A stretch of 18,674 nt of DNA. Origin: Porphyromonadaceae bacterium. Its GTDB lineage: Bacteria > Bacteroidota > Bacteroidia > Bacteroidales > UBA11471. The stretch lies in NCBI GenBank assembly GCA_021199145.1, contig JAJQIP010000043.1, positions 1-18,674 on the forward strand. The letters run 5' to 3'. Under the pieces are notes generated by a model. That model was not told the origin of the DNA. It worked only from the letters and a program-made list of their open reading frames with translations, and searched no databases. The position numbers and the translations under genes were made by a program. This document shows positions 6,314 through 13,747 of the stretch, piece by piece (positions within the stretch are counted from its first letter, which is position 1; each line of letters opens with the position of its first letter).

Positions 6314-8902
6314 ATGAATAGATATATTGCAGGGATAATTATATTTTTTTCATTTTTATGTGCTACATCCCAGGTGGTAGCCCAAACAACGACCATCACA
6401 GGTATTGTGACCGACTCTATTACAGAAGAGCCTCTTTCTTCCATATCCGTATTTCTGAAAGGGACGACCATCGCTGTAATGACGGACAGTAACGGACGTT
6501 ACACGATACGGACTTCCCGTACGGATGTTACCGAGGTGGGGTTTACTTCATTGGGTTACAGGGAGAAAACCATTCCGGTAAAGATGGGCGGTATACGTGT
6601 AGTGAACGCCTCTCTGTGTCCTTCGGATTTTATCCTTCAAGAGATTGACGTGCGGCCCAAGAAAGAAAGATATAGCCGGAAGAACAATCCTGCCGTAGAT
6701 TTTGTGAGAAACCTCATATCCCGCCGTGACGAGCACAATCCGGAAAACCATGATTATTATTCGTATGATCAATACGATAAGATGACCATAGCGCTGAACG
6801 ACTTTTCGGAGGAGAAGAAAGAGAAGAAAATATTCAGCAAGTTCCAATTCCTGTTTGATTTTGTCGACACCAGTGAGATTACGGGAAAGCCTATACTTAC
6901 GGTATCCATCCGAGAAAAAATCTCCAAGTGCTATTATCGGAAAAATCCGGAGTCCCATAGGCAAAAGGTGAATGGCATCTATCACGAAGGTATTGATGAG
7001 ATATTCAGCAAGGAGGGTATAGCGGCATTTTACAATGAGATTTTCAAGGAGATAGACATATTCCAGAACAATATCTCCATCATGCTTACCCGTTTTGTCA
7101 GTCCGTTGTCCACCATAGGTCCGGCATTTTATAAATATTATTTAGGGGATACCGTGATTGTTGACGGGGAGAAATGTCTGAAACTCCTGTTTGTACCTTT
7201 CAATGCCGAGTCCGCTGGGTTTGTGGGGAATATGTACGTAACACTCGATTCCACTTATTTTGTCAAGAACCTTAGCATGGCTGTGCCCAAAAATATAAAT
7301 CTGAATTATGTGGAAGACTTGATTATCAATCAGGAATTTACCCGAACTTCAGATGGCACCCGTATCAAAACGAAGGACGATATGGTCGTAGAGTTTCAGA
7401 TTATGCCCGGGACCCCTAAACTGTATACCCGTCGGTTGGCCATGTATCGTGGACACAGTTTTGACCCCTTTGTCGATAAAGAGACCTTGGAACTTTTCAA
7501 TCAGGAGGACCGGGTAGTTGTCGATGATATGGCGGAGGTGATGCCAGCCTCGTTTTGGGATGACAATCGGCAGGTAGAGTTGAAGACGCAAGAGAGTCTT
7601 GTGGGGCAGTTGCTTGAGAAGTTGCGGTCGATACCGGTCTATTATTGGCTCGAAAAAATTATCAAAATCCTCATTACCGGATATATCGAGACCGGACATG
7701 AAAAGGATATGAGTAAATTTGACATCGGGCCTATGAATACCACACTCAGTTACAACTCTTTTGAAGGGCTTCGTATGCGTGTGGGCGGTTTTACGACGGC
7801 CAATCTCAACAAGCATTGGTTCTGGAAAGGTTATGTCGCTTTCGGTACAAGAGACCATAGGGTGAAATATTCATCCCGTGTAGAGTATTCGTTCCCGGAG
7901 AAGGATTATTCACCGGCAGAATATAAAGTCCATTCGTTGGCCCTCACACATACCTATGATGTCAATCAATTGGGTCAGCAGTATGAGTATACGAACAAGG
8001 ATAACATATTCTTGTCGTTGAAGCGGAAGAGTGATATCCGGACAACCTATTTGCAGAATACCGAATTGTCTTACCAACGGGAACATGATTTCGGACTTTC
8101 CTATGGAGCCAACTTGCGGTACAAAATTGAGGAATCGACCAAGTATGTTACTTTTACAGAGAATAGTGGAATAGACCACAAATATTATCATTGGGCAGAG
8201 GCGGAAGTCCATATCCGGTACGCCCCCCATGAAAAATTCTATCAGTCAAAAGGTATGCGTTACCCCATTAACCGTGATGCACCGATTCTCATGTTGTCGC
8301 ATACCTTCTCCCCAAAAAATTTCTTGGGAAGCAAGTTCATGATAAATCGGACCGATATCACATTTGCGAAGGATGTCTGGTTTTCGGCTTTCGGACATAT
8401 CGAGTCCGCCTTCCAGGTGAGCCATGTATGGAATCAGGCTCCTTATACCATGTTGATTATCCCTAACGCCAACTTGTCGTACACCATACAAGAGGGTTCG
8501 TACAGCTTGTTAAGCCCTATGGAGTTTGTCTTTGACTCCTACGCATCTTGGGACGTCAGTTATTATGCAAATGGATTGATTTTCAATCGTATACCCTACC
8601 TAAAAGTGTTGCGTCTCAGGGAGGTGTTTACCTTTAAGGGATTCTTCGGAAATCTCTCCGATAAAAATAATCCCTATAAAACAACTCTCAATCCACATTT
8701 GTGGAGTTTTTCTAATAAAGAAGGGGAATACATAGCTGATGGCAATAATAAGACCCTTCGACTCCCCTATATGGAAATCGCCGCCGGTCTTGACAATGTC
8801 TTCAAGATATTGCAAATCGAGTATGTGCATCGTCTTACCTATCGTGACCACCAGAATGTGTCGAAGCACGGAATCCGTATCGCCTTGCATTTCTCGTTCT
8901 AA
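6314..8902 (+). CDS. DUF5686 outer-membrane protein with carboxypeptidase-like regulatory domain
   Basis: An 862-residue envelope protein. Residues 1-23 form a signal peptide (hydrophobic GIIIFFSFLC, probable cut after VVA). Residues about 27-104 are a CarboxypepD_reg-like beta-sandwich (TITGIVTDSITEEPLSSISV, then DSNGRYTIRT), as found at the N-terminus of many Bacteroidota outer-membrane proteins. The remaining part is the DUF5686 region. Its C-terminal half is rich in alternating aromatic strands and ends in Phe (IRIALHFSF), consistent with an outer-membrane beta-barrel. There is no TonB-dependent plug, so it is not a SusC-type transporter. The function of the family is unknown to me. An earlier ATG at 6304 runs into a stop after five codons, so 6314 is the start. 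It stands alone, divergent from the CYTH gene. Confidence 0.85.
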   Translation: MNRYIAGIIIFFSFLCATSQVVAQTTTITGIVTDSITEEPLSSISVFLKGTTIAVMTDSNGRYTIRTSRTDVTEVGFTSLGYREKTIPVKMGGIRVVNASLCPSDFILQEIDVRPKKERYSRKNNPAVDFVRNLISRRDEHNPENHDYYSYDQYDKMTIALNDFSEEKKEKKIFSKFQFLFDFVDTSEITGKPILTVSIREKISKCYYRKNPESHRQKVNGIYHEGIDEIFSKEGIAAFYNEIFKEIDIFQNNISIMLTRFVSPLSTIGPAFYKYYLGDTVIVDGEKCLKLLFVPFNAESAGFVGNMYVTLDSTYFVKNLSMAVPKNINLNYVEDLIINQEFTRTSDGTRIKTKDDMVVEFQIMPGTPKLYTRRLAMYRGHSFDPFVDKETLELFNQEDRVVVDDMAEVMPASFWDDNRQVELKTQESLVGQLLEKLRSIPVYYWLEKIIKILITGYIETGHEKDMSKFDIGPMNTTLSYNSFEGLRMRVGGFTTANLNKHWFWKGYVAFGTRDHRVKYSSRVEYSFPEKDYSPAEYKVHSLALTHTYDVNQLGQQYEYTNKDNIFLSLKRKSDIRTTYLQNTELSYQREHDFGLSYGANLRYKIEESTKYVTFTENSGIDHKYYHWAEAEVHIRYAPHEKFYQSKGMRYPINRDAPILMLSHTFSPKNFLGSKFMINRTDITFAKDVWFSAFGHIESAFQVSHVWNQAPYTMLIIPNANLSYTIQEGSYSLLSPMEFVFDSYASWDVSYYANGLIFNRIPYLKVLRLREVFTFKGFFGNLSDKNNPYKTTLNPHLWSFSNKEGEYIADGNNKTLRLPYMEIAAGLDNVFKILQIEYVHRLTYRDHQNVSKHGIRIALHFSF

Positions 8903-8983
8903 AGAGTGATGATTGAAATTTATCAAGAGGAGGCATTTGATAATAAAAACAGCCTTGGCGGTCTGATTGAAAGGTAAAATTGT

Positions 8984-9529
8984 ATGATTGTCGCTCGTCA
9001 AAAAAAGAGAGAAAACATTGCCGAATATCTTCTCTATATGTGGCAAGTGGAAGACATTATACGAGCTTGTCAGGGGGATATGGAGGTCATACAGAAACGT
9101 ATCATTGACGGCTATCGTAATGTTTCGGCGGAAACCTTAAAGGCCATATACGATTGGTATGAAAATCTATGTGAAATGATGCGCCTGGAAGGGGTGATGG
9201 AAAGCGGCCATTTACAGATTAACAAAAATGTCCTCCTGGACTTGACGGATTTACACCAGCGTTTGCTAAAATCCACCCGTGAACCCCTTTATGGCACCAC
9301 TTTCTTCAAAGCCCTGCCTTATATAGCAGAGTTGCGTACCCGTTCCGGGAACAGGGATATCGGAGATTTGGATGTCTGTTTCAATGCCCTTTACGGAATA
9401 CTTTTGCTGCATCTGCAAAAAAAGGAGATTACGCCGGAAACCGAAAAGGCCATGCATCAGATTTCCCAATTTGTGGCCCTTCTGGCGGAGAAATACAAAG
9501 AGGATAAAGAGGGAAAGTTGGAGTTATAA
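8984..9529 (+). CDS. DUF4924 family protein
   Basis: A 181-residue, predominantly alpha-helical, probably cytoplasmic protein that I recognise as the Bacteroidota-restricted DUF4924 family from its opening (IVARQKKRENIAEYLLYMWQ) and central RNVSAE segment. There is no signal peptide, membrane segment or catalytic motif to read. It is the first gene of a run with rfbD (14 bases on) and prfC, an order I recall as common in Bacteroides relatives. The 81 bases before it hold no convincing promoter; they do hold a 22-codon open frame (8909-8977, MIEIYQEEAF...) that is probably chance. The function is unknown. Confidence 0.8.
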   Translation: MIVARQKKRENIAEYLLYMWQVEDIIRACQGDMEVIQKRIIDGYRNVSAETLKAIYDWYENLCEMMRLEGVMESGHLQINKNVLLDLTDLHQRLLKSTREPLYGTTFFKALPYIAELRTRSGNRDIGDLDVCFNALYGILLLHLQKKEITPETEKAMHQISQFVALLAEKYKEDKEGKLEL

Positions 9530-9543
9530 AATATATATATATC

Positions 9544-10410
9544 ATGTCTACGATTCTTGTTACTGGAGCTAACGGACAATTGGGCAATGAAATGCGCAAC
9601 AAAGCTCGTGTGGATACCGCCAATCACTATCTTTTTACGGATGTTCAGGAGTTGGATATAACCGATTTGTGCGCCATTCAACGTTTTTTGGCGGAAAACC
9701 CTATCGATTTTCTGGTAAATTGTGCAGCATATACAGCTGTGGATAAGGCAGAAAGCGATATTGAGCTGTGCCGAAAAATAAATGCTTTAGCGGTTGAGAA
9801 TTTGGCTAAGGCTACCGTTGCTGTCCAAGCGAAGATGATACATATATCGACCGATTATGTCTATAGCGGCAAGCATTTCATGCCTTATGTAGAGAGTGAT
9901 GTTGTGGCTCCCTCGTCCGTTTACGGAGTGACGAAGCTCGAAGGTGAGCAGTCGCTGGCAGCAGCGAATCCCCAGTCCGTAATATTGCGTACCTCGTGGC
10001 TCTATTCACCGTATGGAAACAACTTTGTTAAAACCATGCTTCGTTTAGGCAAGGAGCGGACCACCCTTTCGGTGGTCTCGGACCAAGTGGGGACGCCGAC
10101 CTATGCCGAGGATTTGGCAACGGCTATAGTCACGATTATTCACAGCGACCGTTTTATACCGGGCATTTACAACTTCTCGGATGAGGGGGTATGCAGTTGG
10201 TATGATTTTGCTGTGACAATACATCGTATGGCAGGAATCACATCTTGCCGTGTGTCGCCCATTAGGACCGTTGACTACCCATCGGCAGCTACACGTCCTT
10301 TTTACAGTGTGATGAACAAGAAAAAGATAAAGGATACCTATTCTCTGGAGATTCCTCATTGGGAAGAGAGTCTGCAGCGGTGTATCGCTCGATTGCAGGA
10401 ACAAGATTAA
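9544..10410 (+). CDS. rfbD: dTDP-4-dehydrorhamnose reductase
   Basis: Last enzyme of dTDP-L-rhamnose synthesis: it reduces dTDP-4-dehydro-L-rhamnose with NAD(P)H, supplying rhamnose for surface polysaccharides. It is a 288-residue extended short-chain dehydrogenase. The nucleotide-binding motif TGANGQLG is at 7-14, the active-site Ser/Thr region HISTDYVYSG at 100-109, and the catalytic pair Tyr127-x-x-x-Lys131 (VYGVTK). The ATG directly follows a short AT repeat (about 9531-9541) with no Shine-Dalgarno site. The other rhamnose genes (rfbA, rfbB, rfbC) are not in the window; instead it sits between DUF4924 and prfC, 15 bases before the latter. Some homologues with this fold are methionine adenosyltransferase regulatory subunits, but the bacterial context favours RfbD. 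Confidence 0.9.
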   Translation: MSTILVTGANGQLGNEMRNKARVDTANHYLFTDVQELDITDLCAIQRFLAENPIDFLVNCAAYTAVDKAESDIELCRKINALAVENLAKATVAVQAKMIHISTDYVYSGKHFMPYVESDVVAPSSVYGVTKLEGEQSLAAANPQSVILRTSWLYSPYGNNFVKTMLRLGKERTTLSVVSDQVGTPTYAEDLATAIVTIIHSDRFIPGIYNFSDEGVCSWYDFAVTIHRMAGITSCRVSPIRTVDYPSAATRPFYSVMNKKKIKDTYSLEIPHWEESLQRCIARLQEQD

Positions 10411-10425
10411 AATCCCCGATAAGAC

Positions 10426-12006
10426 GTGAGTACATTTATTGAGAACATTCAGAAGCGGCGAACCTTTGCCATTATCAGTCACCCTGATGCAGGCAAAACG
10501 ACTCTTACCGAGAAGCTTTTGCTCTTTGGCGGAGCCATCCATGTAGCGGGTGCCGTAAAATCGAACAAGATAAAAAAGACGGCGACATCGGATTGGATGG
10601 AGATTGAGAAGCAGCGTGGAATTTCGGTGGCCACTTCGGTCATGGGATTCAATTATAAAGATTATAAGATAAACATTTTGGATACCCCCGGGCACCAAGA
10701 CTTTGCGGAAGATACCTATCGTACTTTGACAGCCGTAGACAGTGTGATTATTGTGATTGACGCTGCAAAAGGGGTTGAGATGCAGACGCGTAAACTGATG
10801 GAAGTGTGCCGTATGCGTAAAACTCCTGTCATTGTCTTTGTCAATAAGCTTGACCGAGAAGGAAAAGACCCGTTCGATTTATTAGATGAGATAGAGGCGG
10901 AGTTGAAGATTGCCGTGCGCCCACTCAGTTGGCCTATCAATATCGGGCAGCGTTTCAAGGGGGTATACAACATCTATGAAAAGAATCTCAATCTGTATAC
11001 ACCAAGTAAACAAGTAGTTACCGAAGCCATAGAATTTCGGGACATACATAGTCCTGAATTGGAAAAACACATTGGAGAAGCAGATGCAAACAAGTTACGT
11101 TCGGATATGGAATTGATATCCGGGGTTTATCCGGATTTCGATGTCGAAAAATATCTGGCGGGAGATCTGGCACCTGTTTTCTTTGGTTCGGCATTGAATA
11201 ATTTCGGGGTGCGTGAGTTGCTGGACTGCTTTGTAGAAATAGCCCCTTCACCCCGTCCTGTGCAAGCGGTTGAACGGGTTGTACGGCCTGAAGAAGAAAC
11301 CTTTTCGGGATTTGTCTTTAAAATTCATGCGAACATGGATCCCAATCATCGTAGTTGCATAGCGTTTGTAAAAGTCTGTTCAGGCCTATTCCTCCGGAAC
11401 GAAAACTATAAGCATGTGCGTCTGGGGAAGGAGATGCGCTTTTCCAGTCCGACGGCTTTTATGGCCCAACGCAAATCAACGGTGGATGAAGCTTATCCGG
11501 GCGACATTGTCGGTCTGCCGGATACGGGAAACTTCAAAATAGGGGATACCCTTACCGCTGGGGAAGACTTGCATTACAAAGGTCTGCCCAGCTTTTCGCC
11601 GGAAATGTTCAAGTATATTGAAAATGCCGATCCGATGAAGTCCAAGCAGTTGAACAAAGGACTCGATCAGTTGATGGATGAGGGCGTTGCACAACTTTTC
11701 GTCAATCAGTTTAACGGGCGCAAACTCGTAGGAACGGTAGGACAACTGCAGTTTGAAGTAATACAGTATCGTCTCCTGCATGAATATGGAGCCCAATGCC
11801 GGTGGGAGCCAATCAGTCTGTATAAAGCCTGCTGGATTGAGAGTGACGATGCTGAAGTCCTTGAGAACTTCAAAAAACGCAAATACCAGTTCATGGCCAA
11901 AGACCGAGAGGAAAGAGATGTGTTCTTGTCGGATTCGGCCTATGTACTACAAATGGCACAACAAGATTTTCCGGAAATCCGCTTCCATTTCACTTCGGAA
12001 TTCTGA
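10426..12006 (+). CDS. prfC: Peptide chain release factor 3 (GTPase)
   Basis: Translational GTPase that removes RF1 or RF2 from the ribosome after peptide release. At 526 residues it is close to E. coli RF3 (529). G-motifs are all present: G1 SHPDAGKTT at 18-26, G3 DTPGH at 86-90 and G4 NKLD at 140-143. A 36-residue span after G1 holds the RF3-typical VKSNKIKKTATSDWMEIEKQ pattern and RGISVATSV. The likely start is GTG at 10426, because it gives the expected short N-terminus before KRRTFAIISHPDAGKTT and no in-frame ATG precedes that motif. It is the third gene of the DUF4924-rfbD-prfC run. A TGACAG/CTGTCA hairpin covers the stop but has no T-run. Confidence 0.95.
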   Translation: MSTFIENIQKRRTFAIISHPDAGKTTLTEKLLLFGGAIHVAGAVKSNKIKKTATSDWMEIEKQRGISVATSVMGFNYKDYKINILDTPGHQDFAEDTYRTLTAVDSVIIVIDAAKGVEMQTRKLMEVCRMRKTPVIVFVNKLDREGKDPFDLLDEIEAELKIAVRPLSWPINIGQRFKGVYNIYEKNLNLYTPSKQVVTEAIEFRDIHSPELEKHIGEADANKLRSDMELISGVYPDFDVEKYLAGDLAPVFFGSALNNFGVRELLDCFVEIAPSPRPVQAVERVVRPEEETFSGFVFKIHANMDPNHRSCIAFVKVCSGLFLRNENYKHVRLGKEMRFSSPTAFMAQRKSTVDEAYPGDIVGLPDTGNFKIGDTLTAGEDLHYKGLPSFSPEMFKYIENADPMKSKQLNKGLDQLMDEGVAQLFVNQFNGRKLVGTVGQLQFEVIQYRLLHEYGAQCRWEPISLYKACWIESDDAEVLENFKKRKYQFMAKDREERDVFLSDSAYVLQMAQQDFPEIRFHFTSEF

Positions 12007-12030
12007 CAGGTTTTCTCTGTCAAAAATCGC

Positions 12031-12061
12031 TTGTTCGTATGCCATAATATCATTACATTTG
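12031..12061 (+). promoter_or_regulatory. Promoter of guaA, Bacteroidota sigma-A type
   Basis: TTG (12031-12033), exactly 20 bases, then TACATTTG (12054-12061), an exact TAnnTTTG. The start codon at 12100 follows 38 bases later, leaving a leader of about 30 bases, too short for a purine riboswitch. This indicates guaA is transcribed separately from prfC. Confidence 0.78.
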
Positions 12062-12099
12062 TGAATAGGAAAACAACATCAGGATTAAATCCCAAATGT

Positions 12100-12726
12100 A
12101 TGCAAGAAAAAATAATCATCCTTGATTTCGGTTCGCAAACGACCCAACTTATAGGTCGGCGTGTGCGTGAATTGGATACCTATTGCGAGATATTGCCTTA
12201 TAATAAATTCCCCTACGGTGATGAGAATATCAAAGGGGTCATACTTTCCGGCAGCCCTTTTTCAGTCTATGATGACAAGGCTTTCAAGACCGACCTGTCC
12301 TCTATCCGTGGCCGATATCCTATTTTGGGCATTTGCTATGGCGCACAGTTTATCGCTTATAGCGATGGCGGCACCGTTGAACCGGCCCAAAGTCGGGAGT
12401 ATGGCCGTGCCCGTCTTTCCCGTTTTTGTAAGGACAATGTGCTCTTTGAGAATGTAAGGGAAAATTCGCAGGTGTGGATGTCGCACGGGGATACCATTAC
12501 GGCTATCCCTGATTATTTCAAACCTATCGCTTCGACGGATGAGGTCGCTATTGCCGCCTATCAGATTGAGGGGGAGAAGATATGGGGTGTGCAGTTCCAT
12601 CCGGAGGTATTTCATACCGAAGACGGGATGCAGATATTGCGGAATTTTGTCGTTTCCATATGCGGGTGTAAGCAAGACTGGTCTCCAGCTTCATTTATTG
12701 AAACGACATTCTCCCTTCTTAGATAG
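12100..12726 (+). CDS. guaA: GMP synthase, glutamine amidotransferase part
   Basis: The 208-residue upstream part is a complete class I glutaminase domain that would supply ammonia to the synthase. The nucleophile is Cys79 (GICYGAQF), and His167 and Glu169 are in GVQFHPEVFH. The start ATG gives MQEKIIILDFGSQ, the normal family N-terminus. The domain ends naturally at about residue 200, so the protein stopped at 12726 keeps the whole fold plus a few linker residues (TTFSLLR). It resembles the separate GuaAA subunit of archaeal two-subunit GMP synthases, but the domain is the same as in fused enzymes. Confidence 0.8.
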   Translation: MQEKIIILDFGSQTTQLIGRRVRELDTYCEILPYNKFPYGDENIKGVILSGSPFSVYDDKAFKTDLSSIRGRYPILGICYGAQFIAYSDGGTVEPAQSREYGRARLSRFCKDNVLFENVRENSQVWMSHGDTITAIPDYFKPIASTDEVAIAAYQIEGEKIWGVQFHPEVFHTEDGMQILRNFVVSICGCKQDWSPASFIETTFSLLR

Positions 12727-12744
12727 CAGTTATTAAACGACAAG

Positions 12745-13623
12745 GTGGTATTGGGACTTTCCGGAGGTGTGGATTCGTCTGTCGCCGCCGTTTTGCTCAA
12801 TAAGGCTATCGGCAAGAATCTAACTTGCATCTTTGTCGACCATGGATTGTTGCGTAAGAACGAGTATGAAAATGTGATGCGTGACTATGAGCATCTGGGT
12901 CTGAATGTCATCGGTGTCAATGCCAGTGAGAAATTTTATCGGGAGTTGGCGGGTGTGAAAGAGCCGGAACGTAAGCGGAAAATCATAGGGAAGGGATTCA
13001 TTGATGTCTTTGATGAAGAGGCCCGTAAGATAAAAGATGTAAAATGGTTGGCGCAGGGGACAATCTATCCAGATGTAATCGAGTCACTATCCATTACCGG
13101 AACGGTTATCAAAAGCCATCATAATGTGGGGGGCTTGCCGGAAAAGATGAATTTGAAGCTGTGCGAACCTTTACGGCTACTTTTTAAAGATGAAGTCCGC
13201 CGTGTGGGAAGAAAACTGGGGATGATGGAACATATTATCAACCGGCATCCTTTCCCCGGCCCTGGTTTGGCCGTGCGCATCCTGGGCGATATCACCCCGG
13301 AGAAAGTCTCTATTTTACAGGAGGCTGATGATATTTTCATCCAAGGCTTACGAGAGTGGGGATTGTATGATAAAGTATGGCAAGCTGGCGTCATACTTCT
13401 GCCCGTGCAGTCGGTCGGTGTGATGGGGGATGAGCGTACCTATGAGAATGCCGTCGCTTTGCGTGCCGTGACTTCGACGGATGCCATGACTGCCGATTGG
13501 GCCCGTCTGCCGTATGACTTTTTAGGTAAGATATCCAACGACATCATCAACAAGGTGAAGGGGGTTAATCGGGTAACCTATGACATCAGTTCAAAACCCC
13601 CATCGACCATCGAGTGGGAGTAG
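12745..13623 (+). CDS. guaA: GMP synthase, ATP-pyrophosphatase and dimerisation part
   Basis: The downstream 292 codons hold the ATP-pyrophosphatase domain (SGGVDSS loop, then LTCIFVDHGLLRKNE), the XMP-binding and dimerisation domain (KSHHNVGGLPEKM, RHPFPGPGLAVR, SVGVMGDERTY) and the intact C-terminus. If translated on its own, the only early in-frame starts are GTG at 12745 and TTG at 12751, with no Shine-Dalgarno site. That protein would lack the helix before the first strand, which archaeal stand-alone GuaAB proteins have. Independent initiation is therefore less attractive than readthrough or an artefact. The stop is TAG, as also used by gltD, the CYTH gene and coaBC, so TAG is not reassigned here. 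Confidence 0.75.
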   Translation: MVLGLSGGVDSSVAAVLLNKAIGKNLTCIFVDHGLLRKNEYENVMRDYEHLGLNVIGVNASEKFYRELAGVKEPERKRKIIGKGFIDVFDEEARKIKDVKWLAQGTIYPDVIESLSITGTVIKSHHNVGGLPEKMNLKLCEPLRLLFKDEVRRVGRKLGMMEHIINRHPFPGPGLAVRILGDITPEKVSILQEADDIFIQGLREWGLYDKVWQAGVILLPVQSVGVMGDERTYENAVALRAVTSTDAMTADWARLPYDFLGKISNDIINKVKGVNRVTYDISSKPPSTIEWE

Positions 13624-13638
13624 GCATCCCCTCTTTTT
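13612..13638 (+). terminator. Probable terminator of guaA
   Basis: GAG-T-GGGA pairs with TCCC-CTC (seven pairs, one bulged T) around the loop GTAGGCA, followed by five T. The left arm overlaps the last guaA codons, and the stop codon lies in the loop. It precedes the dnaN promoter. Confidence 0.55.
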
Positions 13639-13652
13639 ATGTGATATACAGA

Positions 13653-13683
13653 TTGTCTCTTTAGAGAAAAATATATATATTTG
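13653..13683 (+). promoter_or_regulatory. Promoter of the dnaN operon, Bacteroidota sigma-A type
   Basis: TTG (13653-13655), exactly 20 bases, then TATATTTG (13676-13683), an exact TAnnTTTG inside an AT repeat. Transcription should begin near 13690, giving a leader of roughly 57 bases before the dnaN ATG. Confidence 0.75.
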
Positions 13684-13694
13684 CTAACCTATAG

Positions 13695-13735
13695 GAGGGC
13701 GTTTGTCCCTCGCTATATCCATGAAAATAACATAA
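13695..13735 (+). promoter_or_regulatory. dnaN leader: hairpin and four-codon frame
   Basis: Within the predicted leader, GAGGG (13695-13699) pairs with CCCTC (13707-13711) around a 7-base loop, at what would be nearly the 5' end of the transcript. Then ATG AAA ATA ACA TAA (13721-13735) makes a four-codon frame ending 12 bases before the dnaN start. Either could be chance; a 5' hairpin commonly protects mRNA. Confidence 0.35.
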
Positions 13736-13747
13736 AAACATACACAT

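Larger units (their letters stand above)
12100..13623 (+). pseudogene. guaA: GMP synthase gene interrupted by one in-frame TAG
   Basis: GMP synthase aminates XMP to GMP with ATP and glutamine, the last step of guanine nucleotide synthesis. Read through in one frame, the gene gives 507 codons with a single amber codon at 209 (12724-12726). Both domains are otherwise intact: the glutaminase triad Cys79, His167, Glu169 upstream, and the pyrophosphate loop SGGVDSS at 221-227 plus the full ATP-pyrophosphatase and dimerisation domains downstream, ending in the family's usual KPPSTIEWE. No base is inserted or deleted, since both parts share the frame and align residue for residue with E. coli GuaA as I recall it. 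The TAG falls in the interdomain linker, where E. coli has Glu (REQVGDDK against R-stop-QLLNDK). GAG to TAG is a one-base change. A sequencing error, a true nonsense mutation, readthrough or a split enzyme all remain possible. Confidence 0.75.

Noticed and set aside
9531..9541. AT dinucleotide run before rfbD as a phase-variable repeat
   Set aside because: It is short and lies in a 14-base gap between genes; AT-rich spacers are ordinary in this lineage.
12004..12022. TGACAG/CTGTCA hairpin at the prfC stop as a terminator
   Set aside because: It is followed by an A-run, not a T-run, on the plus strand, so it is not a convincing intrinsic terminator for prfC.
12031..12099. Upstream TTG-initiated extension of guaA by 23 codons
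   Set aside because: It overlaps the predicted promoter, and the family N-terminus is MQEKIIILDFGSQ, starting at the ATG at 12100.
12100..13623. Genetic-code reassignment of TAG to explain guaA
   Set aside because: gltD, the CYTH gene, coaBC and guaA itself end in TAG at normal C-termini, so TAG acts as a stop here.
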